DNA from: Parietaria judaica
Lineage: Eukaryota; Streptophyta; Magnoliopsida; Rosales; Urticaceae
Reading direction: 5' to 3'
Length of the DNA: 64,000 nt
Assembly: GCA_954871525.1 (NCBI GenBank)
Contig: OX940861.1
Location: 13,934,842 to 13,998,841, forward strand
Shown here: positions 47,554-57,938 of the stretch, one piece after another
Layout: each line of letters starts with the position of its first letter
Numbering within the stretch: the stretch's first letter is position 1
Notes under the pieces: model-generated
What the model was told of the DNA's origin: nothing
Seen by the model: only the letters and a program-made list of their open reading frames with translations
The model's database searches: none
Position numbers and translations under genes: made by a program

Positions 47554-49258
47554 ACTACACCCAAATAATTAGAGATTATCGTCTTAATTAAATGCTATAT
47601 ATTATATCTTTCTTTACTCTTTTTCTTGTAAACTGGTATGATATTGTTGGTCAAGATTACATAAACAAGAGCCTCGGTAGGCTCATTGCGAGCCGACATG
47701 CAATCATTGCAGGCCTGCGGGCTGCCTGAGGCTCTGCGGGCCAAAAGCCCGTCTAGACCCCTACATGCATGCCCGACCCAACCCGAAGCTAGTGCGAGCC
47801 CGCCGGAGAGGCACGCTAGTCTTCTTTCATGAAATAAGGGACTACAACTTAGCAGGGAAATGTTAGGGTTTTGCCAAAAACTGACGTCGTTTCTGTTGTT
47901 TCCCTTCATCTAACGACACGCGGCGTCGTGTCGTGAAAAAGGGGAAAACGACAACGACTTCGGTAGGATGTCGTCCCTATATTTCCAGAAACCGGCATTC
48001 CGGCGGTATGTTCCACCATTTAATACCATGGTATAGAGAATACGAAGAACGATGGAACCAACCGACAGAACCAACCGAAAATTCAATTTCAACGGACTTG
48101 TCGTCAGACTTTCTTTTGCACGCCGAGCCAATACGCGTCATGGATGAAATGACTAAGTGAAAAAAATATACCACGACTCGTGTTTCAATGGAGGAGCGCA
48201 TTTCGTCGATCATCAAATGGTGGGAGACAAACAAGACATAATTCCCCATTCTATCATGGATGACACATGACTTCTTTTGCATCCCGCCTTCGACGGTCTC
48301 ATCGGAATCCGTCTTTAGTCTAAGCAAAAATCTAATCGACGACATTCGCTAATGAAGGACCGCGTTGAGGAGCTTATGATTTTGATGGATTGGATTAGAG
48401 GAGATCGTTGTAACTTGTAAGCACAAGGGAGTCGAAACTAAGCAAAGCTACATCACTCAATTCGACCAATTCTACGTTGACGACGATATCAAGAACAACG
48501 AAGAATAATAATTGTTATAATTTTTACCGTTTTTCTTTGTAATTCGATTTTCGTTGTCTTGTAACTTTGTCAATTTTTCTTAATATAATTATTTTCCGTT
48601 CTCTATATTCATCTTATATATTTTTACTTATATTAAATTAAATAAAACTCATCAATAAAACTATGTAATTGCAAATACTAATTATTTTTGTGTACTCTAA
48701 CTATCAATACCAAATTATATCACCAAAAACACCAAAATTGCCCTTCGCACTACCCAACCCCATTTTATTTTATTTTTTTGTATTTATTAGGGACCCCAAA
48801 TGCAATAAGATGTAAATTTGAACGAAAAAATAATAAAAACATAAATTGGAGAGCGGGCAACCCGTGCCCTAGAGAGGGGGCGGGCCTAGGATGAGGCCCA
48901 CCCGATGCACTAGTTTAAGATTACATTTATTCACATTACAAAATATATTCGCAAAATAAAAACAATTGACATTACTGGTTGCGAACACGACTGACAAAGA
49001 TTACATATATACTCAATTTTGTGCCTCTTTGGGATTAAACTTAGGACCTCTCGAATAGCCGTATAGTGAGTTTACGATTAGGCTAAGCAAGTTTGGTTAC
49101 TTTTGGAGAATTCTAAATCATGTGGAACAAGAATATAAATTCCGATTAAGCATGGTTGAATGGGTTGAATACATATAATGGAAATATAAATTTTAAAATA
49201 TGAAAAATTAGAAGTGAGATTTTATTTAAAAAAAAAGAGGTTATTTTCTATGAGATGA
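47554..49258. other. Intergenic, with transposon-like debris but no gene
   Basis: 47680-47830 is GC-rich with repeated CGGG/GCCCG words. 47880-48500 has short open pieces and ACGACGTCGT words without a recognisable domain. 48520-49258 is AT-rich. I support no gene here. Confidence 0.45.
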
Positions 49259-49263
49259 TAATA

Positions 49264-49800
49264 TGATGTAAAGGAAACCCAACAAAAACGAGAACACGTC
49301 TACGAATAATTAATGCAATTATTCCAGAGATTAACGTTCGAAAAAGTACCCGAAATCTCCTTGAGAACTGCGCACAATTCTCGATCGTACACTGCCCTAC
49401 ACGCTGGTCGTTGTTAACGCCGTCCCGCAGAGTCGAAGTCTGCTGGAGCGTCTCCCGCGTGATCACTTGCGCCAGAAGAGTGCTTGGAGATCGCTACTGT
49501 TCACAGCGAAAATTCCGAAATTGATCGCAAAAATCAATCGACCACAATCATGATGAGAGTGAATTTTTTTTATCTGAATATCAAACCCTTTTATTCGATG
49601 TTGAGAGGGTTTAAATACCTCCAAGATTTGCAAAAATAGGTCCCCACAATTAATGGAAATTGCACTTAAAATAACAAACTTAAAACAATAAAATTAAATT
49701 GCATAACGTAAAGCTAAAAATAAATAAAAAAAATCGTCTTCAACGATGGCGTGAACGGTCCCGAGCTTCTTCGAAGGCGAGTCCGAGTTCGTCGGCATCA
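49264..49800 (-). repeat. 3' LTR of CRM-like element
   Basis: In element orientation it begins TGATGCCGACGAACTCGG and ends CCTTTACATCA. It encodes the last ~20 codons of the polyprotein. A GGCGGGGAGAA purine tract precedes it. Confidence 0.95.
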
Positions 49801-52800
49801 TTCTCCCCGGCGGAGAAAGAATTCGTCCTCGAATTCGGGGTCGGATCGTCGTCGGAGTTGTCACCGGTATAAGCTCGGAGGTGCTTGACGTTGAAGACAT
49901 CATGAGTGCGGATGTGGCTCGGTAGTCGAAGGCGGTAGGCGTTGGAATTGATTTTCTCGATGATTTCCAAGGGCCCGATCGTCTTTGGCTTGAGTTTGTT
50001 AAACTCATGAGCGGGAACTCTCTCCTTCGTCAAAACCGCCCATACGAAATCACCGACCTCAAACTCTACGTGTCGTCGCTTCTTGTCCGCGTCGCGCTTG
50101 TAACGAGTGGAGGAGGCTTCAAGGTTGGTCGTTGTGAGCTTGTGAGTCGCTTGGAGGTTGTCGATGAAAGCCGAAGCGTCGGGGTGAATGGGATCGGACT
50201 CCGGGACCGCGGCGAGGTCGAGCGGGCATCGTGGAACGACGCCGTATACGATGCGGAATGGGCTCAATCCCGTGCTTCGATTGACGGCATGGTTGTGGGC
50301 GAATTCGGCTTGGCTAAGCTTAAGATCCCATGCTTTAATCGATTCACCTACAAGACAACGCAATAGGTTACCAAGGGAGCGGTTCACTACCTCCGTTTGT
50401 CCGTCCGTCTCCGGGTGGTAAGCGCTACTAAAGTCAAGACGAGTGTCCACGAGGCGCCACAAGCTTCGCCAAAAGTGACTAAGGAAGCGTGTGTCGCGAT
50501 CCGAGACAATCGACGTAGGAAGGCCGTGTAGACGGTACACCTCGCGAAAGAATAAGAATGCCACGTGACTAGCGTCGGACGTTTTCTTGCACGGAATAAA
50601 GTGTACCATCTTGGAGAACCGGTCGACGACAACGAAGATGGAGTCGTGTTGGCGTTGTGTTCTTGGAAGGCCAAGAACAAAATCCATGCTAATATCGGAC
50701 CACGGTCGTGTCGGAATCGGAAGTGGCATATAAAGTCCGGCGTTGGATGCTCTTCCCTTGGCGAGGTTGCACACGCGGCAACGGTCCACGAAACGGAATA
50801 CAAACTTCCGCATGGATGGCCAAAAATAAGACTCGGTGATCAAGGCGAGAGTGCGATCACGCCCTACGTGTCCTTCGTTATGAAGATCACGAACAATCAT
50901 CAAACGAAGGCTACTCTCGGGGATGCACAACTTTCCGCGGCGATAAAGGAAACCGTCTTTCCATGCGAAATCCGGGTCGGACTCAACGAGTGTGGGCGCG
51001 GTAAAACGGGAAAAGAAGGAATCCGTGGCGTAGAGCGAGGGGAGTTCATCAAACCCCGGGACGGAAACACGTAGGCGTTGGAGAAGTGTGTAGCGACGGC
51101 TAAGCGCATCGGCGACGCGATTGAGAACCCCGGCCGTGTGTTTGATCGTGAAAGTGAATTGTTGAAGAAAATCAATCCATGAAGCATGTCGGGCGGACAC
51201 CTTGTCTTGAGTCCCTAGATGTTTGAGTGCGTTGTGGTCCGTGAAAAGAACGAACTCCCGGTGGAACAAATAGTGGCGCCAATGGTGAATGGCGCGGACG
51301 ATCGCGTAAAATTCCACATCGTAAGTATTATACCGGATTTTCGGCCCGGAGAGCTTCTCGCTAAAGTAAGCGACGGGACGCGTACCTTGGCTCAAAACAG
51401 CCCCTATTCCGACCTTGGAGGCGTCACAATGAAGTAGGAACGGTTGATCAAAGTCCGGTAGAATAAGTATAGGCGCGGTGGTTAGCTTTTCCTTGATTAA
51501 TTCGAATGCGTTAGAGGCATCCGGGCTCCAATGAAATCGTCCGGTCTTAATGCACTCGGTAATCGGTGCCATGATCGAGCTAAAATGTGCAATAAACCGA
51601 CGGTAAAAGGAAGCTAATCCGTGAAAGCTACGTACCTCGGTGACCGTCGAAGGTGTCGGCCATGAGGAAATAGCGTGGACCTTAGTCGGGTCCACCGATA
51701 AACCGTCGGCGGAGACAATGTAGCCTAAGAATTCCACGGATGAAGTGACGAATGAGCACTTTTGTAATGCTCCGTAGAATTCGTGCTCCCGAAATACTAG
51801 CAAGACGTCGCGGAGGTGGCGTAAGTGGTCCTCCTTTGAAGTGCTATAAATCAAGACGTCGTCGAAATAAACGACGACAAATTTACCGATGAACGGGCGG
51901 AGGGCTTGATTCATAACGCGCATGAAGGTGCTCGGTGCGTTAGAGAGGCCGAATGGCATGACGAGCCATTCATAAAGTCCTTCACGCGTCTTGAATGCCG
52001 TTTTCCATTCATCACCGGGTCGGATTCGTATTTGGTGGTAACCACTCTTCAAGTCGAGCTTGCTAAAGAAACGAGACCCACTCAATTGGTCGAGGAGATC
52101 GTCTAACCTCGGTATCGGGAAGCGGTAACGAACGGTGATCTTGTTAATGGCACGGCTATCGACGCACATGCGCCATGTGCCATCCTTTTTAGGGGTAAGT
52201 AGTGCGGGTACGGCGCACGGGCTCAAACTCTCGCGGATATGACCGCGGGCAAGAAGTTCCTCCACTTGGCGACGTAATTCCTCGTGTTCAACCGGGCTCA
52301 TGCGGTAGTGTGCACGGTTTGGGAGTTGAGCATTCGGAACGAAGTCAATATGATGTTGGATGTCACGAAGTGGTGGAAGCCGGGAAGGTGGGGTGGTCGG
52401 GAATACGTCGGAAAACTCCGCTAGGAGTTGGTCGATCTCGGGTGAAACCGTGGAGTCCGAGCGGGCGGTGGCCGAGGTGGGAGGTGGTGCCGGGACGCCC
52501 ACGAGAGCGAAGACAATCCCGGTTTCGGTGATGGCACTTTCAAACTCCACGCGTGAAAGTAAACTAGGTGAAGAACGACGGGACGGGGACGGTGATGGCG
52601 GTGTCGGCAAGAGAACAATACGTTTTCCCTCGAAAAGGAAACTATACGTATTGGCGGCGCCGTCGTGAGAAGTCTTCCGATCAAATTGCCAAGGACGTCC
52701 GAGAAGTAAATGACAAGCATCCATGGCTACAATATCGCAAAAAATGTCGTCATGATAAGTGGAACCGATAGAAAATTTTACCCGAACGCGGTGAGAAACG

Positions 52801-54128
52801 GAGACATCGGTGTTGTTTTGGAGCCACGCAAGCTTGTAAGGCTTTGGATGTGGTTCCGGTGTGAGACCAAGCTTCTTGACCACTTCTTCGGCGACAACGT
52901 TCTCGCAACTTCCCGAATCAATGACGAAGCGGCACACTTTTCCACCAATAGTGCACGTCGAGAGAAAAATATTCGAGCGAAGCCATCCGTCGTCATGGCT
53001 TTGCGGCGTGAGGAAATTGCGTCGAATGACGAGTGCATGGCCAATGTCACCGGGAAGCTCAACAAGATCGTCTGTCTCGGTTGCGTCGTCGTCAAATATA
53101 GGATTCTCCGCAGCGGTGAAATCATTCTCCTCGATAAAAAGACCGGCTCGTTGGGGCTTCGGGCATTGTTGGCGACGGTGACCGAGTTCACCACACCCAA
53201 AACAACGCATTGTGGACACGTTGCGTGGGGGAAACGAGGGACCACCGGGAGAAGGACCCGGTTGTCGGGTGGTCGAGGAACCCGAGATCGTGGGTTGGGC
53301 TATACCCAAGGGGGCTGTACCCGAGGAGGCTTGGGGCGTGGAGGTGGCCGAGCTTTGGCCAAAACGTCGCCGCGTGTCGATCCGTGATTGTTGCGTTTCA
53401 ATGGCGATGGCGCGTTGTTGTGCTTCGGAGACGGAGACGGGGTCAAATAAATTCAACATGTCTTGAATCGAAACGCGTAAACCCCCGATATATCGTGACG
53501 TCAATTGGGCCTCCGTTTCGCCGAGGTTATTCCGCAACACAAGCAAACGGAACGACGTGGTGTAGTCGGCAACGGACTTAGCCCCTTGCCGCAAATTTTG
53601 GAGGGCGTGGTAAAGTGTACGCTCATAATTAAACGGAAGGAATTCCGTCTTCATTAATTTACGCATCTTTTCCCACGATTTGACCTTAGCCTTCCCGGTG
53701 CGAGCTCGTTGCACCCGAAGTTGAGACCACCATGCCGCGGCACGTCCGCGGAGACGTGTGGCAACGAGGGAAGCCCCTTTGTCGTCCGGTACCTCCTTAA
53801 ACTCCAAAATCTCGTCGGTCGCGACGAGCCAATCGAGAAACTCGTCGGCTTGAAGACTCCCATGAAATTCCGGAATTTCAACCTTGAACGATGCCTCCCA
53901 ACGAATCGTTTCCGGAACTGCCGCACGTCCACGAAATTGATTGCCAAAGGGGTTAGCGTCCTCGGTTTCGGATTCGTCCACAAAATTGCGTTGTTCATCC
54001 CGCTCGTGCATCATCGCTTGCATTTGCCGGGTCAACAATTCAACTTGTGCACGCAATCCGTCGACCTCTTCTTGTCTATGATTGGTTTCCATTACCGTCG
54101 CGGGATCGGCTCGCTTCTTCGGTGGCAT
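49740..54128 (-). CDS. CRM-like gag-pol polyprotein (1462 aa)
   Basis: One open frame starts 17 bp inside the primer-binding site. Residues 20-45 form a coiled coil. About 85-235 are the gag core (WWSQLRVQ, LRQGAKSVADYTTSF), and the CCHC zinc knuckle is at 309-322 (CFGCGELGHRRQQC). The protease active site is DSG at 404-406. RT runs about 600-810 with YFDD at 754-757. RNase H runs about 890-1010 (CDAS at 901-904). The integrase HHCC zinc finger uses H1083, H1087, C1117 and C1120. Its DDE triad is near D1149, D1210 and E1246, so the D,D(35)E spacing is kept. No classical chromodomain follows; the C-terminus ends within the LTR. It makes the proteins for reverse transcription and integration. 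I see no missing key residue. Confidence 0.96.
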   Translation of the reverse strand: MPPKKRADPATVMETNHRQEEVDGLRAQVELLTRQMQAMMHERDEQRNFVDESETEDANPFGNQFRGRAAVPETIRWEASFKVEIPEFHGSLQADEFLDWLVATDEILEFKEVPDDKGASLVATRLRGRAAAWWSQLRVQRARTGKAKVKSWEKMRKLMKTEFLPFNYERTLYHALQNLRQGAKSVADYTTSFRLLVLRNNLGETEAQLTSRYIGGLRVSIQDMLNLFDPVSVSEAQQRAIAIETQQSRIDTRRRFGQSSATSTPQASSGTAPLGIAQPTISGSSTTRQPGPSPGGPSFPPRNVSTMRCFGCGELGHRRQQCPKPQRAGLFIEENDFTAAENPIFDDDATETDDLVELPGDIGHALVIRRNFLTPQSHDDGWLRSNIFLSTCTIGGKVCRFVIDSGSCENVVAEEVVKKLGLTPEPHPKPYKLAWLQNNTDVSVSHRVRVKFSIGSTYHDDIFCDIVAMDACHLLLGRPWQFDRKTSHDGAANTYSFLFEGKRIVLLPTPPSPSPSRRSSPSLLSRVEFESAITETGIVFALVGVPAPPPTSATARSDSTVSPEIDQLLAEFSDVFPTTPPSRLPPLRDIQHHIDFVPNAQLPNRAHYRMSPVEHEELRRQVEELLARGHIRESLSPCAVPALLTPKKDGTWRMCVDSRAINKITVRYRFPIPRLDDLLDQLSGSRFFSKLDLKSGYHQIRIRPGDEWKTAFKTREGLYEWLVMPFGLSNAPSTFMRVMNQALRPFIGKFVVVYFDDVLIYSTSKEDHLRHLRDVLLVFREHEFYGALQKCSFVTSSVEFLGYIVSADGLSVDPTKVHAISSWPTPSTVTEVRSFHGLASFYRRFIAHFSSIMAPITECIKTGRFHWSPDASNAFELIKEKLTTAPILILPDFDQPFLLHCDASKVGIGAVLSQGTRPVAYFSEKLSGPKIRYNTYDVEFYAIVRAIHHWRHYLFHREFVLFTDHNALKHLGTQDKVSARHASWIDFLQQFTFTIKHTAGVLNRVADALSRRYTLLQRLRVSVPGFDELPSLYATDSFFSRFTAPTLVESDPDFAWKDGFLYRRGKLCIPESSLRLMIVRDLHNEGHVGRDRTLALITESYFWPSMRKFVFRFVDRCRVCNLAKGRASNAGLYMPLPIPTRPWSDISMDFVLGLPRTQRQHDSIFVVVDRFSKMVHFIPCKKTSDASHVAFLFFREVYRLHGLPTSIVSDRDTRFLSHFWRSLWRLVDTRLDFSSAYHPETDGQTEVVNRSLGNLLRCLVGESIKAWDLKLSQAEFAHNHAVNRSTGLSPFRIVYGVVPRCPLDLAAVPESDPIHPDASAFIDNLQATHKLTTTNLEASSTRYKRDADKKRRHVEFEVGDFVWAVLTKERVPAHEFNKLKPKTIGPLEIIEKINSNAYRLRLPSHIRTHDVFNVKHLRAYTGDNSDDDPTPNSRTNSFSAGENDADELGLAFEEARDRSRHR

Positions 54129-54144
54129 CGCTTGTCACGGAAAC

Positions 54145-54162
54145 GAGTTGGCTCTGATACCA
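54145..54162 (-). other. Primer-binding site (initiator Met tRNA) of CRM-like element
   Basis: The minus strand reads TGGTATCAGAGCCAACTC two bases inside the 5' LTR. TGGTATCAGAGC is the usual complement of plant initiator tRNA-Met 3' ends. Confidence 0.92.
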
Positions 54163-54164
54163 AC

Positions 54165-54701
54165 TGATGTAAAGGAAACCCAACAAAAACGAGAACACGT
54201 CTACGAATAATTAATGCAATTATTCCAGAGATTAACGTTCGAAAAAGTACCCGAAATCTCCTTGAGAACTGCGCACAATTCTCGATCGTACACTGCCCTA
54301 CACGCTGGTCGTTGTTAACGCCGTCCCGCAGAGTCGAAGTCTGCTGGAGCGTCTCCCGCGTGATCACTTGCGCCAGAAGAGTGCTTGGAGATCGCTACTG
54401 TTCACAGCGAAAATTCCGAAATTGATCGCAAAAATCAATCGACCACAATCATGATGAGAGTGAATTTTTTTTATTTGAATATCAAACCCTTTTATTCGAT
54501 GTTGAGAGGGTTTAAATACCTCCAAGATTTGCAAAAATAGGTCCCCACAATTAATGGAAATTGCACTTAAAATAACAAACTTAAAACAATAAAATTAAAT
54601 TGCATAACGTAAAGCTAAAAATAAATAAAAAAAATCGTCTTCAACGATGGCGTGAACGGTCCCGAGCTTCTTCGAAGGCGAGTCCGAGTTCGTCGGCATC
54701 A
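54165..54701 (-). repeat. 5' LTR of CRM-like element
   Basis: It is identical to the 3' LTR except for one base. The right edge abuts the target duplication TAATA. Confidence 0.95.
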
Positions 54702-54706
54702 TAATA

Positions 54707-56430
54707 CGTGATAAACGAATTAAAGCAAAACAATGGCAAACTGATTCGGTGGTATATACTGGAAGATTCTTGAATTTGACGAGCAACGACTTGCCTCTTT
54801 GATTCAAAACGTGCTCTCGCTGTTAATACATAGTAAGACAAAATAACATCAACAATTTTTGTAACGCCTTAGATGACTCCTTGAAGCTTGATTCGCCTCC
54901 TCTACGTGTTTGAGGTTCCTTAGGTGATAAGCTTCCCAATATATAACGGGACAACCGTCGAAAAATAAAAGGTTGCCTTATATTGATGACGATGAGCGGC
55001 CTTGACAGTTTTCTTTCTAATTTTGGGAGGAAATTCGACATTGAATGTTTAGGAGAACTCCATACTTCGCTCTTCAAAGATTTGTCCGAGTTATTTGATT
55101 TATACAAGTTTTATTCAATGAAAAGGAAGGAAATTATCATATTGATGATCTCCGTGCGTGTTTTGAACTATTTTCTACGCATGAGATTATTTATTAAATT
55201 TTTTTGTTGAATTAAGACCGATTTTTACTTACAGAAGTATGGGAACTACTATGAATAAAACATAAACATCTGTAAAAATATAAATCTCTTTGCAATATTC
55301 CCAAGTTACTATGTTTCTAAGCTTGTATTAACTTATTTATATATAAAAAAAAAACCTAAAATTGATGACGTGTGATATTTTCAAAACACATATTATACTT
55401 TTGTAAAAAATAAAACAAGAGGGTATGTAAAATCAAATTTAAAATTATGAATAAAGGAAAATTGTAGGTTTTGAAAAATTAAAATCGTAAAAGGATATAA
55501 AAATGAAAGTAAAGTACAACTTGAAGGTATAATTAAGCTGTTTTTTTTTTGTTACAACAATTATAAATAAAGGGTATCTAAAAAAAATTCCTTTAATAAA
55601 TTCCTAAAGCATTATTTGTTTAATATTTTTTTAGAGTTTTATATCACAAAAAGTGGGATATTCGCGATAAAAATATTTACACAGTACACATGAATTATAC
55701 ATACAATATTTTTTTCGTAAATATATCTTATGGATTTTTTTTCCCGCAAAAGTAATTAAACATTTTCATTAATTTTTTATTGTGAAATTCCACGTAGCAT
55801 GATTTATCCATGCTTTCACTCATTTCGACTAAGTTTTGTCCATTTTGATCCCGTGACGACATGAATGATCTCCTGCCTTAATTTTTGCATTGTACACGTT
55901 TTAGCTACTTTATGAGAAGTCATCCGTTGTTGTCAATTTTTTCAAGTTCACGTAGCTCGAAATAAAGTGGTTAAAAAAGAGCAAAAAACATAGATAAATC
56001 ACACGTCGTATCGTAAAACTTCAACGTAGTGAATTTCAAAATTTTAATATAATTATTTTTTTTTTTTCACAAAAATGACAAGTTATAGTTCACATTGGTT
56101 TATTGACGACATAAGTACATAAATTTTAGTCATCTCAGGCAACATGGGTCTAAAGTAAAAAAAAAGCGACAAATAACCCAAAGTCGATAAAATTAGGACG
56201 AACATTGATCAAATTTAATGAGCTATGACATATGTTGGACAAAATTAAGGCAACAAATACTTCGGTCGATTTGATGCCATGTGGCATTTGACCGACGCGC
56301 GTAAAAAAATGTGGACACAAATATATGTTGTTTCAATTTTGTTAAATTTAAATATTTTTGCAGTTATTTTTTGAACCAGTAACGCTTCAATTTATCAAAA
56401 TTTAAGTACTTACACTGTCAATATTCCTCT
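54707..56430. other. AT-rich intergenic DNA
   Basis: Open pieces at 54707-55110 on either strand have no recognisable domain; they may be remnants of an older element. The rest is AT-rich with no feature seen. Confidence 0.45.
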
Positions 56431-56439
56431 TAATAACTA

Positions 56440-56740
56440 GGGGTAATTGCGACATAAGTCCTCAATCTTATGCCAAATGGGGGCGGCATAGCCTCAACTT
56501 CATTTAATATCGGTATAAGTACCGAAAGTTAAATTCCATCTATTTTTTTACTAACGATTGTTAACCAACTTTGACGTGGCGTCGTACCCACGTGGAGGAG
56601 AAGCTCGCCACGTCAAAGTTGGTTAACAACAGTATAAAATGGACAGAATTTAACTTTCGGTACTTATACCGCTATTAAATGGAGATGATGCTATGCCACC
56701 CAATTAACCTAAGGTTGACGACTTATACCGCAATTAACCC
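56440..56740. mobile_element. Palindromic MITE with 9-bp target duplication (Mutator type)
   Basis: TAATAACTA flanks the element on both sides (56431-56439 and 56741-56749). A 9-bp duplication is typical of Mutator elements. The arms pair across the 301 bp: GGGGTAATTGCGACATAAGTC at the left matches the inverted right end GGGTTAATTGCGGTATAAG. Inner arms TTAACTTTCGGTAC and ACTTTGACGTGGC also pair, so the element can fold into one long hairpin. Confidence 0.88.
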
Positions 56741-56749
56741 TAATAACTA

Positions 56750-57938
56750 TGTCGTTTTTGCCGCAATTATCTCATCTGAATATAAATATTAAATGCTAGG
56801 CGTTGGCGTCCAAACTCAAAACTCAAAACCCAAAATCCAAAACCCGAGCTTCGAGGCCCGTTTATTGATTTATATATAATATATTTATTATTATAATATT
56901 CAGACATCACCTTGCTGTGTTCCCGCCATACACACAGTTTCCCGCTATTTTAATATACTTCTTTCCCATTCCTTTCTCTCAAAGCCCTAGCCATTTCTCT
57001 CTCTCTCTCTCTGACGGCCAGCTCCAAGAACCTCAAGATTGAGTCGGGAGCTTCAGATTTCTCACGGCGAATCGGATTCTTCGGTCCTTGGTGAGTTATT
57101 TGGTTCCGATTCCATGGATTAACTTTGTACCTCTTCAGCTCTGTCAGACTGTCTATTGCTTGCGGATTTGAGCATTTCGTTTTGGATCTGAGATATGTTG
57201 TTCTTTCTCAGAATGTTTCTTCGATTCAGTATTTGCTTTTCAAATGTGACCTCAAAATCCAGCTCAAATTTCCCAAATTGATCGCTGAGCTAAAGTCTCC
57301 GGACTCCGGAGTACAGATCCACTGTGAGGCTTAACGTGTGGCTTGAACAACGTTGATCTTTTTATTTTGAATTGCTCGTTTGGATGATTTTGTTTTTGTT
57401 TAGAAAGTGTTCCAGCAAGAAGAAAAGAAAAGAGAAGAAAAGAGGGTTTTTTTGCTTTTGTTTTTGTGAGATCATGGTATTTAGTTTGGTGACTGGTGAC
57501 GATTCCGGTGTCGATAATGACTCGGTGTTCCAACATGAGAAGAGAAATTGATCTCCTGAAAATTACACATTTATGATCGCCATGGAAGTATTTATGCGGT
57601 TATTCTATACTTTTTGTTATTTCATTCAGAACTGGTTATTTTGTCTACATTAATGAATTATACTATGGATTAGCCTGTCAAAGATTTCATATAATATTTC
57701 CGGAATTTAGGCATGTTAACACGTCAATTAGCTTGCAGAACTAAACTCCGTACGGTTTTCATTTGCTACTGACAGTAGATCTTTCTGTCAGTAGCTTTGG
57801 TTGCCAAGTAATGGAGTTCATATTGTGCAACTTTGGTTGACTCGTATCTAGTTAATCTTTCTCATCTGCTGCGTTTCGTCTCTATTGCAGGTCGAGAATT
57901 TCGGGTTAGAGATTGAGTAGAACATAAGTTTTGTGCAA
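56750..57938 (+). promoter_or_regulatory. Promoter, leader and leader intron of the 57939 gene
   Basis: A CT run at 56996-57012 is typical of plant 5' leaders. A donor GGTGAGT at about 57088 and an acceptor TTGCAG|GTCGAG at about 57891 suggest an ~800-bp intron in the 5' UTR. The ATG at 57939 follows. Confidence 0.5.

Larger units (their letters stand above)
49264..54701 (-). mobile_element. Intact CRM-like Ty3 chromovirus retrotransposon
   Basis: LTRs of 537 bp (49264-49800 and 54165-54701) differ at one base that I can see (ATCTGAATA versus ATTTGAATA). The 5-bp TAATA flanks the element (49259-49263 and 54702-54706). The primer-binding site matches initiator methionine tRNA. One uninterrupted ORF encodes gag and pol, and its last ~20 codons lie inside the 3' LTR. 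That overlap, the Met primer site and the gag/integrase words fit the CRM (centromeric retrotransposon) clade. The copy looks recent and potentially able to move. Confidence 0.95.

Noticed and set aside
52710..53581. Long plus-strand frames within the CRM-like element
   Set aside because: They are shadows of the intact gag-pol ORF on the other strand.
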